Shown in pieces: positions 20,683 through 29,478 of a DNA stretch of 64,000 nt. The stretch is from an uncultured Phycisphaerales bacterium (GTDB lineage: Bacteria; Planctomycetota; Phycisphaerae; Phycisphaerales; UBA1924): assembly GCA_903929885.1 (NCBI GenBank), contig CAIYWI010000023.1, forward strand, positions 1 through 64,000. The letters run 5' to 3'. The notes below the pieces were generated by a model. The model did no database searches, was not told the origin of the DNA, and saw only the letters and a program-made list of their open reading frames with translations. Numbering within the stretch: the first letter of the stretch is position 1; every line of letters starts with the position of its first letter. A program made the translations under genes and the position numbers.

Positions 20683-22422
20683 ATGAGTCTTTCGGCAGCC
20701 TTGAGCATCGGACGTTCGGCCCTCTCGGCCAGTCAGCTGGGCATCCAGGTGACCAGCAACAACATGGCCAACGCCTCGACGCCGGGCTACTCGCGTCAGC
20801 GGGCCATCATCGAATCCATCTCGGGCGACCGCTCGATCGGCGGCGGCGGCGCGGGCCGCGGCGTGCGGGTGGGCGTCGTCCGGCGCGACGTGGACGCCGC
20901 CATCAACTCGCGACTGACCGCCGCGGGCGCCGACGCGGCGGCGGCGGCGGTGCAGGAGCGCATCTTCCGCCAACTCGAGTCGGCGCTGGGCGAGCTGGGC
21001 GAGAACGACCTCTCGAACGAGCTGTCGGGCTTCTTCCGCGTGTGGAGCGAACGAGCCAACGAGACCAAGTCGAGCAGTTCCGTGATCCAGCAGGCCGACC
21101 GCATGGCGAGGTTCTGCGGCAAGCTCCGAGGCGACCTGACGGACCAGCGGGCTCAGATCGACGAGTCGGTGGCGGTGACGGTCGAGCGGGCCAATCAGCT
21201 GATCGCCAACATCGCCGAGCTCAACAAGGTGATCTCGACGTCCGAGAGCGGCGGGTCGCCCGCCAACAGTCTCCGCGACCAGCGAGAGCAGGCCATCGAC
21301 GAGCTCTCGACGCTCGTCGACGTGTCGACCATCGACCGCGGCCTGGGCGGCTTCGACGTCATGGTGGGTTCGGCGCCCGTGGTGCTTGGCGACCGTTCCA
21401 AGAGTCTCGAGGTGGGCAAGATCAGCACGCCCGAGGGGACGCGGATCGTCGTGCAGACCGTCGGCGACGACTCCCAGCAGCTTGAAGTCCGCGCGGGCGA
21501 GCTCGGTTCGCTGCTGCTCAATCGCACGGGCGTGCTCGAGACGACGATCGGCCGGCTCGATCGCCTCGTCTCGCAGATGATCTTCGAGGTCAACCGCCTC
21601 CACAGCACCGGCACCAACGCCACCGGCCTGCGGGCCTCGTCGGGCACCGTGGCCTTCGCCGTCGATCAGCGGACGCGATCGCTCAACGACCCGACCAACG
21701 ACGTGACCAATCTCCAGCCCTTCAAGGCCTCCAACGGCGGCTTCATGGTCAACGTGCGCGATCGCGCCACCGGCGGGATGCAGACCGTCCGCGTCAACGT
21801 GGACCTCGATGGCATCGACGCCACCGGCGCGACGGGCACCGGCGACGACACCAGCGTCGAGGACATCCGCGCGGCCCTGGCGGCCATCCCCGGCCTGTCG
21901 GCCGAGTTCGGGCCCGACGGCAAGCTCCGCGTCACCGCCGCCGAGGGCTTCGACTTCTCCTTCTCCGACGACACCTCCGGCGCCCTGGCGGTGCTGGGCA
22001 TGAACGCCTTCTTCACCGGCAACGACGCCGCCGATGTCGCGGTCAACGCCGAGCTCATGGCCGACTCGAGCAAGCTGCTGACCGGACGCATGGTCAACGG
22101 CTCGTTCGTCGAGAACGGCACCGCGCTCGAGCTGGCTCGCCTGCAGGAGCGGGCGGCCACCGGGCTGGGGGGCCTGACCTTCGCCGATCACTGGCGCGAC
22201 ACGTCGCAGATGGTCGGCGGCGGCGCCGCCGAGTCGGCGATCAACGCCACGGCGCGGGCCATGGTCCGCGACTCGCTCCAGAGCCAGCGCGACGCCATCA
22301 GCGGCGTCAACATCGACGAGGAGTCGATCGGGCTGCTCGACTTCCAGCGCCAGTACCAGGCCGCCGCCAGGGTCATCTCCACCGTCGACCAGATGACCCA
22401 GACGCTGCTGGGCATGATCTGA
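20683..22422 (+). CDS. flgK: Flagellar hook-associated protein FlgK
   Basis: LSIGRSALSASQLGIQVTSNNMANASTPGYSRQRA; C-term SGVNIDEESIGLLDFQRQYQAAARVISTVDQMTQTLLGMI. Confidence 0.95.
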   Translation: MSLSAALSIGRSALSASQLGIQVTSNNMANASTPGYSRQRAIIESISGDRSIGGGGAGRGVRVGVVRRDVDAAINSRLTAAGADAAAAAVQERIFRQLESALGELGENDLSNELSGFFRVWSERANETKSSSSVIQQADRMARFCGKLRGDLTDQRAQIDESVAVTVERANQLIANIAELNKVISTSESGGSPANSLRDQREQAIDELSTLVDVSTIDRGLGGFDVMVGSAPVVLGDRSKSLEVGKISTPEGTRIVVQTVGDDSQQLEVRAGELGSLLLNRTGVLETTIGRLDRLVSQMIFEVNRLHSTGTNATGLRASSGTVAFAVDQRTRSLNDPTNDVTNLQPFKASNGGFMVNVRDRATGGMQTVRVNVDLDGIDATGATGTGDDTSVEDIRAALAAIPGLSAEFGPDGKLRVTAAEGFDFSFSDDTSGALAVLGMNAFFTGNDAADVAVNAELMADSSKLLTGRMVNGSFVENGTALELARLQERAATGLGGLTFADHWRDTSQMVGGGAAESAINATARAMVRDSLQSQRDAISGVNIDEESIGLLDFQRQYQAAARVISTVDQMTQTLLGMI

Positions 22423-22450
22423 GCGGGCCCCCGTTCGCGGGGATTCCGCG

Positions 22451-22465
22451 TGGCACGCGGGTTGC
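22451..22465 (+). promoter_or_regulatory. Candidate sigma-54 promoter (-24/-12) upstream of flgL
   Basis: TGGCAC-GCGGG-TTGC, near-consensus TGGCAC-N5-TTGC; placed just before the likely flgL ATG at 22502. Confidence 0.5.
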
Positions 22466-24520
22466 GTGACGTCGGGCGTGATCGACCGAGTCACCAACCA
22501 GATGAACTCACGCGTCTCGCTCGCCACGCTGGGGAGGACCAATCTGGCCCTCTTCGCGCTGCAGCAGCAGATCTCGACGGGACGCTCCATCCTGCGATCC
22601 AGCGACGACGTCGTCAAGGCCGCCACCATCGGCGTCCTCGACGATCGCCTGCTCCGATCGGGACAGATCACCCGCAACCTGCAGCATGCCGACAGCGCGC
22701 TCTCCGTGGCCGACACGACGCTGGAGGAGGCCGTCAACGTCGCCCAGCAGGCCAAGAGCATCGCCTCCGGCCAGGTCGGCGCCACGGTCACCGCCGCCGA
22801 ACGTGCGGGCCAGTCGCGCGTCGTCGACAGTCTTCTTCTCGGGTTGTTCAACATCGCCAACCAGGAGGGCGTCGCCGGCTACATCCTCGGCGCGTCGCAG
22901 TCCGCCTCGAGGGCCCCCGTCGAGGCCCTCCGCGGCGGCTATCGCTACCGAGGTCGCGGCGACGGGCTGCTCACCGATCTGGGCTCGGCCACCGCCGTTC
23001 CCCTGACGCTGGGAGAGCGCAACCCCATCGCGAGCGTCTCGCAGCGAACGGGCGGACAGGTCGATCTCGACCCGGTCCTGACCGACGACACGCGACTGGC
23101 CGACCTGGGCGGAGCCCGGGGCATGGGCGTGGCCACCGGCGTGATCCGGATGAGCATCAACAACGCCGCCGCCGTCGACGTGGATCTCTCCGGCATCGAC
23201 ACCGCGGGCGAGGCCCGCGTTCGCATCGAGCGGGCCGTTCGCGCCCACGAGCAGCAGACGGGCGTCACCGTCCTGGGCCCCGGCGGCGTCACCTTTTCCG
23301 GCGGTCGATTCTCCTTCGACGTTCAGGGCGCGGCCACCACCATCGTCTTCTCCGATCCGGGCAGCGGCGTCACCGCCCGCGACCTCGGGCTGGCCCGCAT
23401 TCCCGCCGTTCCCGTCGCGGTCGCCCAGAACCAGGGCCTCGACCTCTCGCCGCGGCTCACCATGCGGACCCCGCTCTCGGCCATGGCCGGTCTGGCCGGC
23501 CCGCTGGGCCGCATCGTGATCTCCAACGTCGGCCAGGCGGTCGAGGTCGACCTTTCCGGCGCCACCACCCTGCAAGACCTGCGCAACCTCATCGAGGGGG
23601 CCGACCTGGGCGTGCGCGTCGAGATCAGCGCCGACGGTCGCGGCGTCGAGATCCGCAACGAACTCGCGGGCCGCAGCAGCCAGTCCCTCTCGATCGGGGA
23701 GGCCGCCGGCGGCAACACCGCCACCCTGCTGGGCATCCGCACGATGTCCCCCGCCACGCGACTGGCGTCCTTCAACTTCGGCAAGGGCGTCACGATCGTC
23801 GACGGCGCGGCCGACCCCATCACCGGTCTCGTCGATCCCGATCGGAACGTCGACTTCGAGATTCGCCTGGGCGACGCGGCCGGGACCGTCGTTCCCGTCG
23901 ACCTGCGGCCTCAGGACGTCGTCTCGGTGCAGACGTTGCTCGATCGAATCAACGCCGAGATCCAGCCCCGCCTGGCGGCGGCCGGGTTGCCCGCCGACGC
24001 CCTGGTCGCCGGCCTGACCCCGCACGGCAACGGTCTCACGCTCGTCCAGGGGAGTTCCTTCGCCGGGCCGATCCAGGTCGGCGTGCGCAACAACTCGCAG
24101 GCGGCGCACGACCTGGGCCTGACCGGCGGCACGTACGACACGACCACCTCGACGCTGACCGGCGAAGATCGCGCCAAGGTGCGCGTCGAGTGCCTGTTCA
24201 CCCACCTGCTGGACCTTCGCCACGCCCTCACGGTCAACGACGTTTCTGGCATCCAGTTTGCGAGTGGTGACATCGAGTCCGCCATCACGCGGCTGGCGGA
24301 GGCCAGGGGCGTGGTGGGCGGATACGGACAGTTGATCGAGTCGGCCACCGAGCGTGAGGCCGACAGGGCCTTGATGGACGAGACGGTCCGCAGCCAACTG
24401 CGCGACATCGACTTCACCGAGGCGGCATCGAGGTTCACGCTGCTGCAGACGCAGCTCGAGGCCGGCCTGCGGACGACCGCGATGGCCTCGCAGCGGAGTC
24501 TGCTCGACTTCCTTGGCTGA
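22466..24520 (+). CDS. flgL: Flagellar hook-associated protein FlgL, expanded
   Basis: MNSRVSLATLGRTNLALFALQQQISTGRSILRSSDDVVKAATI; C-term RDIDFTEAASRFTLLQTQLEAGLRTTAMASQRSLLDFLG. Likely start ATG 22502; 22466 is a GTG. Confidence 0.88.
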   Translation: MTSGVIDRVTNQMNSRVSLATLGRTNLALFALQQQISTGRSILRSSDDVVKAATIGVLDDRLLRSGQITRNLQHADSALSVADTTLEEAVNVAQQAKSIASGQVGATVTAAERAGQSRVVDSLLLGLFNIANQEGVAGYILGASQSASRAPVEALRGGYRYRGRGDGLLTDLGSATAVPLTLGERNPIASVSQRTGGQVDLDPVLTDDTRLADLGGARGMGVATGVIRMSINNAAAVDVDLSGIDTAGEARVRIERAVRAHEQQTGVTVLGPGGVTFSGGRFSFDVQGAATTIVFSDPGSGVTARDLGLARIPAVPVAVAQNQGLDLSPRLTMRTPLSAMAGLAGPLGRIVISNVGQAVEVDLSGATTLQDLRNLIEGADLGVRVEISADGRGVEIRNELAGRSSQSLSIGEAAGGNTATLLGIRTMSPATRLASFNFGKGVTIVDGAADPITGLVDPDRNVDFEIRLGDAAGTVVPVDLRPQDVVSVQTLLDRINAEIQPRLAAAGLPADALVAGLTPHGNGLTLVQGSSFAGPIQVGVRNNSQAAHDLGLTGGTYDTTTSTLTGEDRAKVRVECLFTHLLDLRHALTVNDVSGIQFASGDIESAITRLAEARGVVGGYGQLIESATEREADRALMDETVRSQLRDIDFTEAASRFTLLQTQLEAGLRTTAMASQRSLLDFLG

Positions 24521-24648
24521 TCTCGTCCCGGGAACGGGAAGGGATCGAACGAAATGCGGCGGACGCGCGTGCGTCCGCCGGGAACGGGCGGGTCGACCGC
24601 CGCTCCGTTCCGGGACGCATCGACGGTCGGCGAAGCTGGAGCGCACGC

Positions 24649-25101
24649 ATGCAAGTGCGAACGACAAGGTTCGGCCTGGTGGAGATCGCGGAGGACCGCG
24701 TCATCACCTTCCCCAAGGGACTGCTGGGGTTCTCGAAGCAGACCGACTACTGCCTGCTGGAGCCCGGCGAAGACGCCTGCTTCTTCTGGCTCCAGTCCCT
24801 CGACGAGCCCGACCTGGCGTTCGTCGTCACCGACCCGAGCATGTTCGTGCCCGAGTACTCGGTGCCCATCCGCGCCGAGCAGATGGAGGAACTGGGGCTC
24901 GCCCAGTTGCAGGACGCCCAGGTGTTCTGCATCGTCAACAAGGTCGACGACATGCTGACCGGCAACCTCCAGGGGCCGCTGGTCATCAACACGCTGACCC
25001 GCGGGGGCGAGCAGATCGTGCTGGCCGACCGTCGCTGGACCACCAGGCATCCCCTGGTCAAGGTCGGCGTCGGCCTCTCCCGCAAGGCCCAGTCGGCCTG
25101 A
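24649..25101 (+). CDS. fliW: Flagellar assembly factor FliW
   Basis: TTRFGLVEIAEDRVITFPKGLLGFSKQTDYCLLE...FFWLQSLDEPDLAFVVTDP. Confidence 0.95.
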   Translation: MQVRTTRFGLVEIAEDRVITFPKGLLGFSKQTDYCLLEPGEDACFFWLQSLDEPDLAFVVTDPSMFVPEYSVPIRAEQMEELGLAQLQDAQVFCIVNKVDDMLTGNLQGPLVINTLTRGGEQIVLADRRWTTRHPLVKVGVGLSRKAQSA

Positions 25102-25300
25102 CCGGAGCGAGCCGTTTCGATCAAGCCCACTCGCGGACCTCGCGGGCGGGCATGCAGCAGACAACGTCATCCCGCGTCGCGCGGGACCGACGGGCCGTCC
25201 CGCGAGGACGCCGCCCCGGACGGTCTCCCGTCGTGCGCACGGGATGTCACAGGCCGGACCAGGGACGACCGCGGGCGTGCCGCGGAGCAAGGAGCTACTG

Positions 25301-25696
25301 ATGCTGGTGCTGTCCCGGCAGCGAGACGAGACGATCATGATCGGTGACGACATCGAGATCACCGTGGTGGACATCCGGGGCGACAAGGTTCGCCTCGGCA
25401 TCGCGGCCCCCTCGAGGATCGCCGTTCACCGCAAGGAAGTGTACGAATCCATCAGGCGGGAGAACGAGGCGGCGGCGCAGGTGAGCCGCGACGTCGACAT
25501 CAGCCCGCTTCACGAGATCAAGCCAGGAGCCCGGCCCATCGCCGGGATCTCCCCGGGCCCCGAGCGGCTCCGGGTGTCCAAGGCCCAACCGACCGGATCC
25601 GGCAACGTCGCCAGGCTCCTCTCGGGACGGGGCGGCCCCCAGCGGGGAGGAGCGCCGGGCGGCAGGCCGCCCGACGGCCTTCGCAAGGCGGTGTGA
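25301..25696 (+). CDS. csrA: Carbon storage regulator CsrA with long C-terminal extension
   Basis: MLVLSRQRDETIMIGDDIEITVVDIRGDKVRLGIAAPSRIAVHRKEVYESIRREN followed by ~70 extra residues. Confidence 0.93.
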   Translation: MLVLSRQRDETIMIGDDIEITVVDIRGDKVRLGIAAPSRIAVHRKEVYESIRRENEAAAQVSRDVDISPLHEIKPGARPIAGISPGPERLRVSKAQPTGSGNVARLLSGRGGPQRGGAPGGRPPDGLRKAV

Positions 25697-25813
25697 CGGA
25701 GCGACGGAGCCGGAGGGAGACGGGATCGGGCGGATGCCCGGACCCGATGGTGCGAAGGCCGACGCGGCAGAGCCGCGGGCACTTCGCGAAGGCAGGAACA
25801 CGCAGGTACGCCT

Positions 25814-25829
25814 CAATCATGGAGGATTG
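25814..25829 (+). promoter_or_regulatory. Candidate CsrA-binding hairpin over the Shine-Dalgarno of flagellin 1
   Basis: CAATC-ATGGAG-GATTG: 5-bp stem presenting ANGGA in a hexaloop that overlaps the SD, 2 nt before the ATG at 25832. Confidence 0.6.
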
Positions 25830-25831
25830 TC

Positions 25832-27388
25832 ATGGCACGTATCAACTCGAACATTCCCAGTCTGGTGGCGCAGGAAAAGCTGAACCGCTCGCAGCGTGAG
25901 ATGGGCGTCCGTCTCGAACGCCTCTCCAGCGGTCTCAAGATCAACCGAGGCAAGGACGACCCCGCGGGCCTCATCATCTCGGAGCGCATCCGCTCCAACA
26001 TCCGCGGCATCGAGAACGGCGTCAAGAACGCCGAACGCGCCTCGGCCATGCTCTCCACCACGGAAGCGGCCCTCAGCGAGGTCAACGACCTGCTGAACTC
26101 CATCCGCGGCCTGATGGTCGAGTCCGCCAACACCGGCGGCAACTCCAAGGCCGAACGCGACGCCAACCAGCTGCAGATCGACTCGGCCATCGAGTCCATC
26201 ACGCGTATCAGCAACACCGCGTCGTTCGGCTCGCTCAAGCTCCTCAACGGCTCGCTCGACTACACCCTCTCGGGCGTTCGCACCAGCGCGGTGAGCATCG
26301 CCCAGGTCGGCAACGCCACCTTCGTGGGATCCACCTCGCTGCAGGTCGAGGTCGACGTCACCGCCTCGGCCCAGGTCGGCGCCCTCTACTACAACGGCGT
26401 CAACTCCGCCGCGGGCGTCACCCTGTCGGCCATGACCATCGAGATCGCCGGCCCCGCCGGCGTGCAGGTGCTCACCATCGCCAGCGGTCAGCCCCTCGCC
26501 AAGCTCGTCGCGGCGGTCAACAGCGTCGCTCCCTTGACCGGCGTCAAGGCCGACCTCATCAACAACTCGCCCTCGTCGGGCATGGTCTTCAAGTCCGAGG
26601 ACTACGGCGCCAACGCCTTCGTCTCGGTGAAGCGACTCGGCGGCCCCGGCGCGGTGGGGGACTCCTTCCGCCTCTACGCCTCCGTCAACGACGCGGCTCC
26701 GCCCGTCGGAAGCCCCTTCCCATGGTCGAGTCTCATCAGCTCGGGCGCCATGGCCACCGCCGAACGCGACAACGGACGCGACGTGCAGGCCATCATCAAC
26801 GGCAACCTCGCCAGCGGCAACGGTCTCAAGCTCAAGGTCAACTCGCCGTCGCTGAGTCTCGACATCACCCTGACCGAGGCGGCCGCGACCAGGCCCAGCT
26901 CCGCCGCGAGCGTCTTCCACGTCACCGGCGGCGGCTCGCTCTTCCAGCTCGGCCCCGACGTCATCGCCGCCCAGCAGGTGGGCATGGGCATCCCGTCGGT
27001 CGCGGCCTCGCGACTGGGGGCCACCCTGGTCAACGGCTCGGTGCAGTACCTCAACGCCCTCAAGTCGGGTCAGGCCTACAGCATCGCCTCCAACGTGCGG
27101 TCGGGCGACTTCACCGCCGCCACCAACATTCTCACCGCGGCCATCGACCAGGTCACCGAACTCCGCGGACGACTGGGCGCCTTCGAGCTCAACGTGCTCG
27201 AAACCACCCAGCGATCGCTCAGCAGCCAGTTCGAGAACCTGACGGCCAGCGACTCGGCCATCCGCGACGCCGACTTCGCGTATGAAACCAGCCGCCTGAC
27301 CCGTGCGCAGATCCTCACCAGCGCGGGCACCTCGACGTTGCAGCTGGCCAACCAGCAGAGTCAGCAGGTGCTCCAGCTCCTGGGCTGA
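25832..27388 (+). CDS. Flagellin
   Basis: MARINSNIPSLVAQEKLNRSQREMGVRLERLSSGLKINRGKDDPAGLIISERIRS; C-term flagellin helices. Confidence 0.96.
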   Translation: MARINSNIPSLVAQEKLNRSQREMGVRLERLSSGLKINRGKDDPAGLIISERIRSNIRGIENGVKNAERASAMLSTTEAALSEVNDLLNSIRGLMVESANTGGNSKAERDANQLQIDSAIESITRISNTASFGSLKLLNGSLDYTLSGVRTSAVSIAQVGNATFVGSTSLQVEVDVTASAQVGALYYNGVNSAAGVTLSAMTIEIAGPAGVQVLTIASGQPLAKLVAAVNSVAPLTGVKADLINNSPSSGMVFKSEDYGANAFVSVKRLGGPGAVGDSFRLYASVNDAAPPVGSPFPWSSLISSGAMATAERDNGRDVQAIINGNLASGNGLKLKVNSPSLSLDITLTEAAATRPSSAASVFHVTGGGSLFQLGPDVIAAQQVGMGIPSVAASRLGATLVNGSVQYLNALKSGQAYSIASNVRSGDFTAATNILTAAIDQVTELRGRLGAFELNVLETTQRSLSSQFENLTASDSAIRDADFAYETSRLTRAQILTSAGTSTLQLANQQSQQVLQLLG

Positions 27389-27436
27389 TCCTGATCCCCT
27401 CCCTCGAGGGGCTCGCCATCCGATAACGCCCTCCAT

Positions 27437-27470
27437 GCGCCCGCGGCCTGTGCCGCGGGCGCGTTCTTTT
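27437..27470 (+). terminator. Rho-independent terminator after flagellin 1
   Basis: GCGCCCGCGGC-CTGT-GCCGCGGGCGC-GTTCTTTT. Confidence 0.88.
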
Positions 27471-27643
27471 CCGCCGTCGGTGCCGCGCATGCGGGCTGGA
27501 TGGCATGCGCAGGGGGGGCGACGGAGGAAAATCTTCGTGAAAGACGCGATTTCGCTCGTCTCGACGCGCTTGCGATGAAGACGCACCCCGGGAGTTCCGA
27601 TTGTTCCGGCTGTAAGCCCCTTGCGTTCTACGACGCGAGGGGA

Positions 27644-27675
27644 GTGACGGACGGAACGGAATCCCAGTCCGTCAC
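27644..27675 (+). promoter_or_regulatory. Candidate CsrA-binding hairpin in flagellin 2 leader
   Basis: GTGACGGAC-GGA-ACGGAA-TCC-CA-GTCCGTCAC: 9+3 bp stem with small bulge, hexaloop ACGGAA (ANGGA). Confidence 0.6.
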
Positions 27676-27788
27676 ATGCCCCGGGCCGCGTCGGTTCGGG
27701 TGGTTGTAAGCAGCCGAAGGAGACGGGCGTCGTCCCGCATCCCCCGGCGGCTTGGGCATCGCAGTCTCTCAATGCACGGAGGATTTCC

Positions 27789-29333
27789 ATGGGTCGGATT
27801 AACAGCAATGTTCAGTCGATGATCGCCCAACGGGTGCTCTCGCAGAACAACGCCACGCTCTCGACGTCGCTCGAGCGCCTCAGCACGGGTCTCAAGATCA
27901 ACCGCGGCAAGGACGATCCCGCCGGCCTCATCGCCAGCGAGAACCTCCGCTCCGAGGCCAAGGCGACCAACTCGGCCATCTCCAACGCCGATCGCGCCGA
28001 CCAGGTCGTGAACATCGCCGAGGGCGGCCTTCAGGAAATCAGCAGCATGCTCAGCGAGCTGCAGGGCCTGATCACCAACACCGCCAGCCGCGCCGGCCTC
28101 TCCAACGAGGAGAAGAGCGCGAACCAGCTGCAGGTCGACTCGATCCTTCAGACCATCGATCGCGTCTCGGCCTCCACCAACTTCCAGGGCATCAAGCTCC
28201 TCAACGGCAACTTCGACTTCAAGACCTCCGGCGTCCAGTCCGGAGTCGCCGACTACCGCGTCAACGCCGCCAAGTACACCGGCGCGGCCCTCGCCGTCGA
28301 CGTTCAGGTCACGGCCTCGGCCCAGCAGGGCGGCCTCTTCCTCTCCCTGGGCGGCACCAGCATCAACATCGGCACCGGCTCCTCCTTCGTCGTCGAGATC
28401 GCCGGCAGCCGCGGCTCCCGCGAGTTGACCTTCGCCTCGGGCACCACGCTCGAGAAGATGGTCTCCACCATCAACACCTTCACCGACGTCACCGGCGTCC
28501 AGGCCAGCCTCTCCGCCGGAGCCACCCGCATCGGCATCAACAGCAAGGACTTCGGCTCCTCCGAGTTCGTGAACGTCAAGGTCCTCGATTCCGCCGGCAT
28601 CAACTCCACCGCCAACGGCGACGCCGGCACGCCCGTCCGAGGGATCTACAGCCGAGCCTCCGGCGACTTCCTCGGCTCCGGTTCCATGCTGAGCTCCTTC
28701 GTCAACGCCAACAACGGCATCATCGACTACGGCCAGGATCTCCGTGGCACGATCAACGGCATCCCGACCACCTCTCGCGGAAAGACCATCCGCATCAACA
28801 CCGACTTCCTCGACATCGAGCTCACCCTCTCCACCGCCCAATCGCAGCAGCTCGGCAACGTGGGCGCCGGCGGGAACCCGGCCATGATGATCACCGGCGG
28901 CGGCGCCGACTTCCAGCTCGCCGGCAAGGTCGACATCGCGGGCAAGGTCTCCCTGGGCATCCGCGACGTCGCCGTCCGCAAGCTCGGCGACAGCTCGGTG
29001 GGCTTCCTCGACCGTCTCGCCAGCGGCAAGTCCAACAACGTCGCCAACGGCGATCTCAGCGGAGCCCAGAAGATCGTCGCCGAGGCGATCACCCAGGTCT
29101 CCGCCCTCCGAGGACGCCTCGGTGCCTTCCAGAAGAACACCATCGGCGCCACCGTCCGCAGCCTCAACGTCAGCGTCGAGAACACCTCGGCCGCCCAGAG
29201 CGTGATCCGCGACTCCGACTTCGCGAGCGAGACCGCGGCACTCACCCGCTCGCAGATCCTGGTGTCCGCCTCGACCAACATCCTCTCGCTGGCCAACCAG
29301 GCCCCCAACTCCGCCCTTCAGCTCCTGGGCTGA
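27789..29333 (+). CDS. Flagellin (second copy)
   Basis: MGRINSNVQSMIAQRVLSQNNATLSTSLERLSTGLKINRGKDDPAGLIASENLRSE; C-term QILVSASTNILSLANQAPNSALQLLG. Confidence 0.96.
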   Translation: MGRINSNVQSMIAQRVLSQNNATLSTSLERLSTGLKINRGKDDPAGLIASENLRSEAKATNSAISNADRADQVVNIAEGGLQEISSMLSELQGLITNTASRAGLSNEEKSANQLQVDSILQTIDRVSASTNFQGIKLLNGNFDFKTSGVQSGVADYRVNAAKYTGAALAVDVQVTASAQQGGLFLSLGGTSINIGTGSSFVVEIAGSRGSRELTFASGTTLEKMVSTINTFTDVTGVQASLSAGATRIGINSKDFGSSEFVNVKVLDSAGINSTANGDAGTPVRGIYSRASGDFLGSGSMLSSFVNANNGIIDYGQDLRGTINGIPTTSRGKTIRINTDFLDIELTLSTAQSQQLGNVGAGGNPAMMITGGGADFQLAGKVDIAGKVSLGIRDVAVRKLGDSSVGFLDRLASGKSNNVANGDLSGAQKIVAEAITQVSALRGRLGAFQKNTIGATVRSLNVSVENTSAAQSVIRDSDFASETAALTRSQILVSASTNILSLANQAPNSALQLLG

Positions 29334-29361
29334 TCCAGCCCCCCTGATCCCGACACCACCC

Positions 29362-29394
29362 ACGCCCTTCCTCCGCAAGGAGGGGGGCGTTTTT
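29362..29394 (+). terminator. Rho-independent terminator after flagellin 2
   Basis: ACGCCCTTCCTCCGCAAGGAGGGGGGCGTTTTT. Confidence 0.85.
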
Positions 29395-29478
29395 CATTTG
29401 GGGCGCCGACGATCCGCCGCTCGAGGCCCCCAGGCCCTCAGCGGATAAACTCCGGCTCCCTCCACCCCATTCCTTCAC

